Shown one piece after another: positions 28,598 through 36,252 of a stretch of 64,000 nucleotides of DNA (the stretch's first letter is position 1; each line of letters opens with the position of its first letter). This DNA comes from Sphingomonas sp. 37zxx (GTDB lineage Bacteria > Pseudomonadota > Alphaproteobacteria > Sphingomonadales > Sphingomonadaceae): contig NZ_JROH01000003.1 of the NCBI RefSeq assembly GCF_000786205.1, forward strand, positions 1 to 64,000, in the 5' to 3' direction. Position numbers and translations under genes: made by a program. A model generated the notes under the pieces. That model ran no database searches and was not told the origin of the DNA. It saw only the letters and a list, made by a program, of their open reading frames with translations.

Positions 28598-29613
28598 AGC
28601 TGACCGAAGGACCATGGCACAGGTTGCTGGCGGGCGTGCCGGGGCCGGCGACAGGGCGTACCACGATCGGTCTGGCAGTCGATACCGGGCCGCACGGTGC
28701 CGATCTGCTCCGCGCCGCAGCAGCGCTTGCGGATGAAGCTCCAGAACTTGGGTATCTATGGGTCGATGACTCGGCCAGCGCCCAGGGGGGGGCGTTGGCG
28801 GCGCAGACGCTTGTGGCCCAGGGTGTGCGGCTGATCATCGGGCATTTCAACAGCGGGTCGGCGCTTGCCGCTGCGCCGATCTATGCACCGGCGGGCGCAT
28901 TGCTGCTGGCACCTGCCGCGACCCACCCCGCGCTGACCGCCGCGATGCCCCGCTGCTTCCGGTTATGCGCGCATGATCAGCTCCAGGCGCAGTTATTCGC
29001 CGACACGCTTGTCGAAGCGGGCGGGCGACCATTGCTGATCGTGCAACGAAGTGCGCATGGCCAAAGCCTGGGCAACGCGATCGAACGCCTGCTGCGCGCC
29101 GTGCATATGCCCCCCGATCGGATCGATGCCGATACCCATACCGATACCGATACCCATACCGAGGCCGATGCCGATGCCGATGCCGTGGCGCAGATTGCCG
29201 ACCTGCCGCCCGGATCCGTCGCGGTCATCGGCCGCCATGCCTTTGCGGCAGCATGGTTGCCATTGCTGGATGCGCGCTCGCCAAGGCTGTTGAGCGACGA
29301 TTGCTGCACCCCGCGCCTGCGCGATGCCGCCGGTGCCGCAGCGATCGGCGCGCAGGTGGCCACCGTCGCCGGCGCAGACGCGGGGGAAGCGCGCGGCAGT
29401 GCCTATGCCCGAACCAGCCGCGCGGCGATCGAAGTGCTAGCGGGCGCCGTCGCGATGGCGGGGTCGCACCCCGATGCAGTGGCAGCGGCGCTGCATGACA
29501 GAAGCTGGCAAACCTGCCTGGGCACCACTGCGTTCGATGTTCAGGGCGAGCCGGTCGGGATTGGCTGGTGCTGGCAATGCGTTGCCCCGGCCTTCGCGGC
29601 GGCCCCCGTCTGA
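28594..29613 (+). CDS. Type-I periplasmic-binding-protein-like protein without signal peptide
   Basis: A 339-aa protein with the fold pattern of amino-acid (LivJ-like) binding proteins: TIGLAVDTGPHGADLLRAAAALADE, LVAQGVRLIIGHFNSGSALAAAPIYAPAGALLLAPAATHP, then an RCFRLCAHDQLQAQLFADTL inter-domain segment. The GTG start at 28594 gives MKLTEGPWHRLLAG, which is not a signal peptide, so it is probably cytoplasmic. A degenerate Asp-Thr/His-Thr/Asp-Ala repeat (DNA about 29127-29187) forms an insert. No ABC permease or ATPase is nearby. It may sense or sequester a pathway product, or be recruited as an enzyme. Function not known. Confidence 0.65.
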   Translation: MKLTEGPWHRLLAGVPGPATGRTTIGLAVDTGPHGADLLRAAAALADEAPELGYLWVDDSASAQGGALAAQTLVAQGVRLIIGHFNSGSALAAAPIYAPAGALLLAPAATHPALTAAMPRCFRLCAHDQLQAQLFADTLVEAGGRPLLIVQRSAHGQSLGNAIERLLRAVHMPPDRIDADTHTDTDTHTEADADADAVAQIADLPPGSVAVIGRHAFAAAWLPLLDARSPRLLSDDCCTPRLRDAAGAAAIGAQVATVAGADAGEARGSAYARTSRAAIEVLAGAVAMAGSHPDAVAAALHDRSWQTCLGTTAFDVQGEPVGIGWCWQCVAPAFAAAPV

Positions 29614-30374
29614 TGCCGGGCGAGCAAATGGCGCGCGGCGCGGTTGCGCTGTGGCTGGTGCCGCGTGCGGGCGCGCACCGAGACCCCCGCGCGGAAGCCG
29701 CCGAACTCAGCCCCGCCGCCCGCGAGCGGATCAATGCCCTTCGAACGCCTGACGCTCGCGATGGACAATTGCTCAGTCGCGCTTGGCTCGCGCGGATGCT
29801 GCGCGCCTATTTCGGCCCGGCGAGCGCGGGCTGGACGATAGGCGTGGATTGCAAAGGATGCGCGGTCTTGCGCGATGCACCGCCCGAAATCGCGATCGCG
29901 TTCGCGCATGGACGCGACAGGATCGCCATCGCCATCGGCCATGATTGCGGCCCCGGCCTTGGCATCGACCTCGAGGATCGGCTCGACCGCGACGATCCGC
30001 TGCTGGCGCCGGTCATCCTCGCACCCGCCGAACTGGAACGCTATCATCGTCTGGCGACCGGCAAGCGGCGGCGGCAATATCTACTCGTGCGCTGGGTCGC
30101 GAAAGAGGCCTATGTAAAGGCCCGCCGGGTGGGTCTGGCGATGCCATTTGATACTATCGAAGTGATTGAGGCCGCGCCCGGCGTGTATGGCGTTGGTCAT
30201 CCCGCCGGCCTGGATGGGCAGCACTGGCAGGTGCGGCTGCTGGAACCCAGCGACGATCTGGCGATTGCCGTGGCCTGGGCACCGACGCGCGATACACCGC
30301 TGGCGCTTACCGTCCACAGCGTCGATGAACTACCCTTTGAGCGTGATGCGTTTACGCTGATCCGTTTACGCTGA
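29613..30374 (+). CDS. 4'-phosphopantetheinyl transferase (Sfp type)
   Basis: A 253-aa enzyme that transfers phosphopantetheine from CoA to carrier-domain Ser, here most likely S1013 of the operon's NRPS. Motifs are IAIGHDCGPGLGIDLEDRLDR (Mg-binding GIDLED) and LLVRWVAKEAYVKARRVGL (WxxKEAxxK). The ATG overlaps the previous stop (TGATG). The 3' end lies within a 14-bp tandem duplication that moves the stop and adds Leu-Arg. It is the last gene of the operon. Confidence 0.9.
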   Translation: MPGEQMARGAVALWLVPRAGAHRDPRAEAAELSPAARERINALRTPDARDGQLLSRAWLARMLRAYFGPASAGWTIGVDCKGCAVLRDAPPEIAIAFAHGRDRIAIAIGHDCGPGLGIDLEDRLDRDDPLLAPVILAPAELERYHRLATGKRRRQYLLVRWVAKEAYVKARRVGLAMPFDTIEVIEAAPGVYGVGHPAGLDGQHWQVRLLEPSDDLAIAVAWAPTRDTPLALTVHSVDELPFERDAFTLIRLR

Positions 30375-30377
30375 TCC
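30350..30377 (+). repeat. 14-bp tandem duplication across the PPTase stop codon
   Basis: gtttacgctgatcc occurs twice in succession (30350-30363 and 30364-30377), followed by gttgacc. With a single copy the frame would end ...TLIR-stop at cgttga; the duplication changes the tail to ...TLIRLR-stop. Confidence 0.9.
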
Positions 30378-30401
30378 GTTGACCTTCTTTTCGTCATCCC
30401 C

Positions 30402-30436
30402 GCATCGGCGTGGCGTAATGGTCTCATCGCCGACGC
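30402..30436 (+). terminator. Possible hairpin at the end of the biosynthetic operon
   Basis: A 9-bp stem gcatcggcg / cgccgacgc with one mismatch and a 17-base loop, 28 bp after the PPTase stop, followed by a run of A rather than T on this strand. It is weak as an intrinsic terminator. Confidence 0.3.
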
Positions 30437-30624
30437 AAAAACAGCCTGCGCGATTAACCCCCCATCCAACGACGCCCTAACACTGCTATTGATAGCATCT
30501 GACGGCATCGGTGCTGGCGGCGAATCGCTATGGCGAAGGCGCCGGTTGCGGGGCGGTGTTGCGCGATAGAAGACAACATTAGGGGTAGTGGCATGGCAGG
30601 CGCATCAACAGGGTCGCTACACTA

Positions 30625-31143
30625 GTGGCGCGATCGACTGCCTCAGACCCCGCCGACTTGATTGGACCACCGGCACCAACCGCATTGAGCCGCGATCAGT
30701 TTTCCTATGCTACCGCACGGCTGCACGAGAGCCATCGAACCTGCCTTCGCCTGGTCGGCCAGGGCATGTCGACCAAGGAGATTGCCCGCCAGACCGGCCT
30801 GACCCCATCCACCGTCGACACCTATCTGAAACAGGCAATATCGGCATTCGGGGCGGGAAACCGACGCGATGCGGCGCGCAGCTTTGCGCGAATGGAAGCC
30901 TCCCAAAAATCCGGACCCGCATTGCCGGCCCTTCCCATTCCCTGTTCCTCGAGCCCAGAAGATGAGGCGACCGGAGACAGCAACCAGCGGTATTGGTTGC
31001 GGCTTCCTCCGGTCGGGGGCAGCGACAACGACCTCAATTGGCAGCATAAGACCGTGCATATCCTGCAGGTGTCGGTGCTGAGCGCGGCAGTTGTCCTGGC
31101 CCTGACGCTGACGATCGCCGGCTTTCTTCGGCTCATCGGTTAG
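30625..31143 (+). CDS. LuxR-type HTH regulator with C-terminal membrane anchor
   Basis: A 172-aa protein with a helix-turn-helix near residues 35-80 (GQGMSTKEIARQTGLTPSTVDTYLKQ), a polar linker and a single C-terminal hydrophobic helix (LQVSVLSAAVVLALTLTIAGFL). There is no receiver or autoinducer domain. Such HTH-linker-TM proteins are one-component regulators that may respond at the membrane. GTG 30625 is taken as the start. It lies 250 bp after the PPTase, and may regulate the small genes that follow or the operon upstream; neither is shown. Confidence 0.75.
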   Translation: MARSTASDPADLIGPPAPTALSRDQFSYATARLHESHRTCLRLVGQGMSTKEIARQTGLTPSTVDTYLKQAISAFGAGNRRDAARSFARMEASQKSGPALPALPIPCSSSPEDEATGDSNQRYWLRLPPVGGSDNDLNWQHKTVHILQVSVLSAAVVLALTLTIAGFLRLIG

Positions 31144-31199
31144 CATGCTGACCCACTGGTTTCACATGCGCCCTTCGCTGGGCTCAGGGAGAGATTTGC

Positions 31200-31553
31200 A
31201 TGTTACAATTCCGGTCTGGAGCGGGCGGCGTCGTCGCCGCCGATACTCAAAATGCCGTCTCGGCAGCCGACGACGCCCTGCTGAACGGGGTGCGGATGTA
31301 TGCATCGATGATCGAGGCAACCAAGGGATCCAACCTGCCCGCGGCGCAAAGCCAAAAGCTGTTCCGCAGCGTCAACGCCAGCCTCAACCAGTTTCTGGCG
31401 GGTCGCGCCGATCTGGTATCGGCGGTGCAGATGTTGACGGTGATCAAGGGCCAGAGCAATTTCGCGCCCGAAAGTTACGGCTGCCCCGCCGGCTGGGTCG
31501 CCCATGAAGCAACGCCCGTCACCGCTCATGAACCCACGCCTGTCGCAGCCTGA
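31200..31553 (+). CDS. Small protein of unknown function
   Basis: A 117-aa, mainly helical protein (ADDALLNGVRMYASMIEATKGSNL, SLNQFLAGRADLVSAVQMLTVI) with a Pro/Thr/Glu-rich tail (HEATPVTAHEPTPVAA). No signal peptide or membrane segment. I recognise no family. It lies 57 bp after the membrane-anchored LuxR-type gene in the same direction and probably belongs to the same small cluster. Confidence 0.6.
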   Translation: MLQFRSGAGGVVAADTQNAVSAADDALLNGVRMYASMIEATKGSNLPAAQSQKLFRSVNASLNQFLAGRADLVSAVQMLTVIKGQSNFAPESYGCPAGWVAHEATPVTAHEPTPVAA

Positions 31554-31622
31554 GCTGGCGCGACTGCCGTTGCCTGGTCGTCGCTCTTGCTCGCATGCGG
31601 ATAGCATCGACGAGCCGGAGCG

Positions 31623-32066
31623 ATGATCGGTCTACTATTCTGGCTGCTGACGGCATTGTCGTGTCTGTATGCCGCAGTCTTTGGGGGGAGAGACGGTCGA
31701 TGGGCCGCATTCCTGATCATTCTCGCATCGCTGCTGACCATTCCGGCCGCGATGTTCGGCGGTCGCTATGGCCGCTTCGAACTCGACGTCTTTCTGGTCG
31801 ACACATCGCTGTTGCTCGGCCTCTATATGCTCGCGATGGCAAGTCGCCGTTGGTGGCCACTGTGGATGACGGGCTTTCACCTGGTCGCGGTCACCTCGCA
31901 TCTAAGCGCGGCGGTTGCCACGGGCTTCGTGGCCGACGCCTATCTAGCCGCCGCGTCGTTTTGGGCAATTCCGATGTCGATCGCCATGATTGTCGGCGTC
32001 ACCCTGGATCACCGCGCTACCCGCGAAGGGAATCATACGCATGACCGGGTCGACCGAAGCCTTTAA
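31623..32066 (+). CDS. Small integral membrane protein of unknown function
   Basis: A 147-aa protein with four hydrophobic segments (MIGLLFWLLTALSCLYAAVF; FLIILASLLTIPAAMF; VFLVDTSLLLGLYMLAMA; FWAIPMSIAMIVGVTL). A His-rich charged tail follows (HRATREGNHTHDRVDRSL). No family is recognised. The tail overlaps the next gene by 26 bp, suggesting coupled translation. Confidence 0.65.
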   Translation: MIGLLFWLLTALSCLYAAVFGGRDGRWAAFLIILASLLTIPAAMFGGRYGRFELDVFLVDTSLLLGLYMLAMASRRWWPLWMTGFHLVAVTSHLSAAVATGFVADAYLAAASFWAIPMSIAMIVGVTLDHRATREGNHTHDRVDRSL

Positions 32067-32547
32067 CGGGGTGCATGAGCGCCAGAACGCGCCAATCGCA
32101 CCGCCGATGAAAACGTTCGTCGTGGAGCCGGAAAGCCTGGTTGCGGCAAACGAAACAGCCTTTGCCTCGGACATCGTCGCCATCACGGTTGCGGCAATGG
32201 TGCGCGACTATCTGAAGTCACGCCGCCAGCGCGAAAAGATATTCCCCGACAACCTGTTTGCCGATCCTGCCTGGGACATATTGCTCGATCTCTATGCATC
32301 CTCGGTCGAAGGGCGGCAGGTTTCGGTGAGCGACGCCTGCATCGCATCGGCGGTCCCGGCGTCGACCGGATTGCGCTGGATCGCACGGCTGGAAGAATAT
32401 GCGTTCGTATGTCGTCGCCCCGATCCGCTCGACGCCAGGCGCTTCCTGCTCACGCTCAGCCAGCACGCAAGCACCTTGATTGGCAAATGGGCTGAAAGCA
32501 CCTTCGCCGATCGGATGCGCTACACTGCGTCTCCCTTCCGCTCCTGA
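32041..32547 (+). CDS. Winged-helix (MarR-like) DNA-binding protein
   Basis: A 168-aa protein whose C-terminal half looks like a winged helix: DPAWDILLDLYASSVEGRQVSVSDACIASAVPASTGLRWIARLEEYAFVCRRPDPLDARRFLLTLS is represented, with recognition helix near TGLRWIARLEE. ATG 32041 is preferred over the frame start at 31990. It overlaps the membrane-protein gene and is convergent with ferA (11-bp gap). Possibly a second regulator of this four-gene cluster. Target unknown. Confidence 0.6.
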   Translation: MTGSTEAFNGVHERQNAPIAPPMKTFVVEPESLVAANETAFASDIVAITVAAMVRDYLKSRRQREKIFPDNLFADPAWDILLDLYASSVEGRQVSVSDACIASAVPASTGLRWIARLEEYAFVCRRPDPLDARRFLLTLSQHASTLIGKWAESTFADRMRYTASPFRS

Positions 32548-32558
32548 CCCGGGCGCGA

Positions 32559-34658
32559 TCACCCCTCGATCAGCATCAGCGCATCCAGCGCGAGTGCGCC
32601 CTCCCCCGCTGCGCCCAGAATGACCGGGTTCAGGTCGATCTCGGCAATGCCGGGGTTTGACTGCATCACCGCCGCGAGCCGCTCGACCAGCAGCGCCAAT
32701 GCCTCGACGTCGAGCGGCGGCGCGCCGCGCCAGCCGCGCAGCAACGGCGCGCTGCGAAGGTGGTGCAGCGACCGCGCGATCGCGTCGCGTGAAGCTGTCG
32801 GCAGGATCAGGCAGACGTCCTTGAGGATTTCGGCCTGCACCCCGCCAAATCCTGCCAGCACCACCGGCCCCCAGTCCGGGTCGCGGCGCGCGCCGACGAT
32901 CATCTCGGTGCCGCGCTTGCCCATCGCTTCGACCAGGATGCCGGCAAGCTGGATGTCGCGATCATAAGCGGTGACATTTGCCTGCATCCGATCCCACGCA
33001 GCCGCCACCGCGCCCGCATCGGCCAACCCCAGGATGACACCGCCAGCCTCGCTTTTATGCGGCAAATCGGCCGATTGCGCCTTCAACACCACCGGATAGC
33101 CAAGCGCCGCCGCCGCGCTGACCGCTTCATCGACCGTGGTCGCCAACCGCGCGCGGGGAAAGGCGATGCCGACATCGGCGAGCAACGCCTTGGCGCGATA
33201 TTCGGGAACCACCCCCGCTTCGCCGCCCAGGTCCAGCGGCAGGTCGGGCAGCGGATCGACTCGCGCCGCCGGCACTGTCGCCGCGTCGCCAAGCCGTGCC
33301 ACTGCGCGCAGCACCCGCTCGGCGGTCGGGAAATAGGGTGAGCCTAGCGCGCGCAACCGATCGAGAAAGGCGGGCGGCATCGGCCCTTCTTCATCGACCC
33401 CGGCGAACAGCACCGGCTTGGCTCCGCCGACATCCTCGATCGCGCGCAGGATCGCGGGCAGCTTCAGCGCGACGGTGCGCTCGTCGGTCTGGATGATCTG
33501 CACCAGCACCGCGCTGATCCGCGGATCGGCGGCCAGGGCGTCGATGGTGCGCGCGTACAGCTCGGGTTCGACCAATGCCTGCGCGGTGATGTCCACCGGG
33601 TTGCTCACCCCCACGAACGGCGGCAGCACCGCCCGCAGCGCAGGGGAATCGGCATCGGTCATCGCCGGCAGGTCGAGCCCCAGCGCCTCGGCCTGGTCGA
33701 GCGCCATCGCCTTGAGCGCCCCCGATTCCCCCACCACCGCCAGTCCGCCGACCGCGAGCGGCCCGCAGCGCGCCAGTATCTCGGCAATATCGCCCAATTC
33801 CTCCAGCGTTTCGGCGAATACCACGCCGGCCTGCGTCACCAGCGCGCGCATCACCGCATAGTCGCCGGCCATCGCGCCGGTATGGGTGGCGGCGCTTTCG
33901 CGAGCGGCGCTCGATTTGCCGGGATGGAGCAGCACCAGATGCTTGCCCGCCGCGCGGGCATTGCCCGCCAGCGCCAGGAAACGCCGGGGCTGGCGAAACT
34001 GTTCGACGATCAACGCGATGACGCGGGTAGCATCGTCGGCCAGCATCGCCTCGACATGATCCTCGACGCCGCTCGCAGCCTCGTTCCCGGTCGAAATCGA
34101 AAAGGTGACATCCACCGCCCGGCCGATCAGCGTCCCCGAAAGCACCGCCGCCATCGCCCCCGATTGCGACACCACCGCCACCCCGGCCTCGCCCCTGGGC
34201 GGCGCAGGATGGGTTTCGATGAAGGTCAGCGGGATCGAATCGCGGTAATTGACCAGCCCCAGGCAGTTCGGCCCTTCGACCACCATGCCCGTTTGCGCCG
34301 CGATCCGCGCGATTTCGCGCTGTTCGGCCATGCCCTCCTCACCGCCCTCGGCAAAGCCGGCGGAGAAGATCACCGCCGCGCCCACGCCGCGCGCGCCGAG
34401 CAGGCGCACCGCGTCCACCACCCCGGCGCGCGGGATCGCCAGGACTGCCACATCGACCCCGTCGGGCAAGGCATCGATCGACGGCAGACAGGGGCGCGGG
34501 CCGATCTCGCTGCGCTTTGGATTGATCAGATGAATCGCACCGGCAAAGCCGCAGCGTTCCAGATTGTCGAGCACCGTTGCCCCCAGCGCGCCGGGCTTGT
34601 CCGACGCGCCGACGATCGCTATCGATCGTGGCCGCAACAGCCGGTTGATGTCAGTCAC
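32559..34658 (-). CDS. ferA: ADP-forming acyl-CoA synthetase, probable feruloyl-CoA synthetase
   Basis: Activates a hydroxycinnamate (ferulate, p-coumarate) to its CoA thioester. This 699-aa single chain has an N-terminal CoA-binding domain (SIAIVGASDKPGALGATVLDNLERCG), a succinyl-CoA-synthetase-like middle (EGPNCLGLVNY; VVSQSGAMAAVLSG) with the phospho-His segment near ESAATHTGAMAG, and a C-terminal ATP-grasp domain (PVVLKAQSADLPHKSEAGGV). This matches FerA of Sphingobium SYK-6, an NDP-forming type rather than the AMP-forming Fcs. It lies 31 bp downstream of ferB in the order ferC-ferB-ferA. Confidence 0.82.
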   Translation of the reverse strand: MTDINRLLRPRSIAIVGASDKPGALGATVLDNLERCGFAGAIHLINPKRSEIGPRPCLPSIDALPDGVDVAVLAIPRAGVVDAVRLLGARGVGAAVIFSAGFAEGGEEGMAEQREIARIAAQTGMVVEGPNCLGLVNYRDSIPLTFIETHPAPPRGEAGVAVVSQSGAMAAVLSGTLIGRAVDVTFSISTGNEAASGVEDHVEAMLADDATRVIALIVEQFRQPRRFLALAGNARAAGKHLVLLHPGKSSAARESAATHTGAMAGDYAVMRALVTQAGVVFAETLEELGDIAEILARCGPLAVGGLAVVGESGALKAMALDQAEALGLDLPAMTDADSPALRAVLPPFVGVSNPVDITAQALVEPELYARTIDALAADPRISAVLVQIIQTDERTVALKLPAILRAIEDVGGAKPVLFAGVDEEGPMPPAFLDRLRALGSPYFPTAERVLRAVARLGDAATVPAARVDPLPDLPLDLGGEAGVVPEYRAKALLADVGIAFPRARLATTVDEAVSAAAALGYPVVLKAQSADLPHKSEAGGVILGLADAGAVAAAWDRMQANVTAYDRDIQLAGILVEAMGKRGTEMIVGARRDPDWGPVVLAGFGGVQAEILKDVCLILPTASRDAIARSLHHLRSAPLLRGWRGAPPLDVEALALLVERLAAVMQSNPGIAEIDLNPVILGAAGEGALALDALMLIEG

Positions 34659-34689
34659 AGATTATCTCCTGCCGTCGATTACTGAACGA

Positions 34690-35520
34690 TCAAGCGTCCC
34701 GCTGCTGCTTCGACAGGTCATAAGAGCCCAGACCCGGCTTATAGGTCTTTTCGTCGATGAACTGACGGATGCCTTCCTTGCGGCCGCTATTGTCAAAGAA
34801 ATTGGCGGCTTCCTGCGCGCGGACCAGATAGTCTTCGGCATCGTCATAGGTCATGTCCTTGACTCGGCGCACCGCATCCTTGGCTGCCTTCAGCGCCACC
34901 GGATTCTTCTTGAGCAATTCCTGCGCCAGCGACCGCACCCGATCCTCGAGCTGGTCCAGCGGCACGCTTTCGTTGACCAGCTTCCAGGCGGCGGCCTGTG
35001 GCCCTTCGATCAGCCCGCCGGTCAGCGTCATATACATCGCGTCGCGCATCGACAGCAGGTCGACCACCACCTTGGTCACCCCGCCGCCCGGCAGGATGCC
35101 CCAGTTGATCTCCGACAAGCCGAACTTCGCCTCATCCGCCGCAATCGCCAGGTCGCACGCGAACAGCGGGCCGAAACCGCCGCCGAAGCACCAGCCATTG
35201 ACCATCGCGATCGTCGGCTTTTGATACCAGCGCAGCCGCCGGAACCAGCCATAGCTTTCGCGCTGCGCCTTGCGGGTGCCGCGCAGCCCCTGCGCCTCGG
35301 TCTCGCGGAAATACTCCTTCAGGTCCATGCCGGCGGACCAGGCGGTGCCTTCGCCCGAGAGGACGAACACGCCGACATCATCGCGGAACTCCAGCTCGTC
35401 GAGCACCTCCATCATGCGCCGGTTGAGCGTCGGGCTCATCGCGTTGCGCTTGTCGGGGCGGTTGAACTTCACCCAGGCGATACGATCCTCGACCCGGTAG
35501 GTGACGGTCGGCTGTTCCAT
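34690..35520 (-). CDS. ferB: Hydroxycinnamoyl-CoA hydratase/lyase (feruloyl-CoA to vanillin)
   Basis: A crotonase-fold enzyme, 276 aa, that hydrates feruloyl-CoA and cleaves it to vanillin and acetyl-CoA. The sequence WVKFNRPDKRNAMSPTLNRRMMEVLDELE, GTAWSAGMDLKEYFRE, YQKPTIAMVNGWCFGGGFGPLFACDLAIAADEAKFGLSEINWGI is characteristic of the p-hydroxycinnamoyl-CoA hydratase-lyase subgroup. It is preceded by a MarR-type palindrome (35556-35572) and followed by ferA. Confidence 0.92.
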   Translation of the reverse strand: MEQPTVTYRVEDRIAWVKFNRPDKRNAMSPTLNRRMMEVLDELEFRDDVGVFVLSGEGTAWSAGMDLKEYFRETEAQGLRGTRKAQRESYGWFRRLRWYQKPTIAMVNGWCFGGGFGPLFACDLAIAADEAKFGLSEINWGILPGGGVTKVVVDLLSMRDAMYMTLTGGLIEGPQAAAWKLVNESVPLDQLEDRVRSLAQELLKKNPVALKAAKDAVRRVKDMTYDDAEDYLVRAQEAANFFDNSGRKEGIRQFIDEKTYKPGLGSYDLSKQQRDA

Positions 35521-35555
35521 GCGATCTCTCCATCGGTACCTTTATGCCGACGTAG

Positions 35556-35572
35556 TGTATCTTTAGGCTACA
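35556..35572. promoter_or_regulatory. Probable MarR (FerC-like) operator before ferB
   Basis: tgtatc-N5-gctaca, an inverted repeat with one mismatch, 35 bp upstream of the ferB start. It has the same half-sites and spacing as the perfect palindrome at 36113-36129 before the MarR gene. Confidence 0.65.
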
Positions 35573-35631
35573 GTTTACAAGGTCTGTTTGTACCGTATCC
35601 GGCGTTTGCGGCGCACCGGGATCGGGCGCGG

Positions 35632-36096
35632 TTAGCCGGTCCGCGCCACCCGCGCCGGACGCGGCGGCCCACGACGAAACTTGGCGAGCAACATCAATAG
35701 CTGGTTCAACTCGTCATGGCTGAGCGGCTGGACTAGTTGGTCCTCCGATTCGCGCAGCGCGTCGATCATCGCGGCGATCGCCTGTTCGCCGGCAGCGGTG
35801 AGATACAGGCCATTGCTCCGCAAATCGCGGCCCGCCTGTCGCTCGACCCAGCCCCGCCCCTCCAGCGCGTTCACCAGCTTCATCGCGCTCGACCGGTTGA
35901 TCGACAGCGCGCGCCCCAGGGTCGTCTGGCCGCACCCCGGATTGTCGCGGACCATCACCAATGCTGTCAGCCGCGCCGGTGAAATATCGAACGGCGCCAG
36001 CACGTCGCGCGCGTTGTTGTCGAGCTTCAGCCACGCCAATTGCACCTGATAGCCCAGCAATCCTTCGAGTTCGGGTGCTTCCTTCAGCCGGATCAT
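35632..36096 (-). CDS. ferC: MarR-family regulator of the ferulate genes
   Basis: A 154-aa winged-helix protein: LLGYQVQLAWLKLDNNARDVL (dimer helix), LTALVMVRDNPGCGQTTLGRALSINRSSAMKLVNALEGRGWVERQAGRDLRSNGLYLTAAGEQ (wHTH) are represented. The gene order regulator-hydratase/lyase-synthetase matches ferC-ferB-ferA of SYK-6, where a MarR repressor responds to hydroxycinnamoyl-CoA. Matching palindromes lie upstream of this gene and of ferB, implying autoregulation. Confidence 0.87.
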   Translation of the reverse strand: MIRLKEAPELEGLLGYQVQLAWLKLDNNARDVLAPFDISPARLTALVMVRDNPGCGQTTLGRALSINRSSAMKLVNALEGRGWVERQAGRDLRSNGLYLTAAGEQAIAAMIDALRESEDQLVQPLSHDELNQLLMLLAKFRRGPPRPARVARTG

Positions 36097-36112
36097 TGCC
36101 TCTTGTCCATAT

Positions 36113-36129
36113 TGTATCCCACAGATACA
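36113..36129. promoter_or_regulatory. Probable MarR (FerC-like) operator before ferC
   Basis: Perfect inverted repeat tgtatc-ccaca-gataca, 17 bp, located 17 bp upstream of the ferC start. It is in the divergent region shared with the aldehyde dehydrogenase gene, so it could control both. Confidence 0.75.
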
Positions 36130-36252
36130 CTCCTACCTAGATCGAGAGACGGAGCGACGACGAATCGCATAACCCCGCGACATAAACCAACGCCAGGCTG
36201 AACCCGCCTTTGTCAGGCGCGGTCAACAGCGATTGATCAGGAGAGCGACCCA

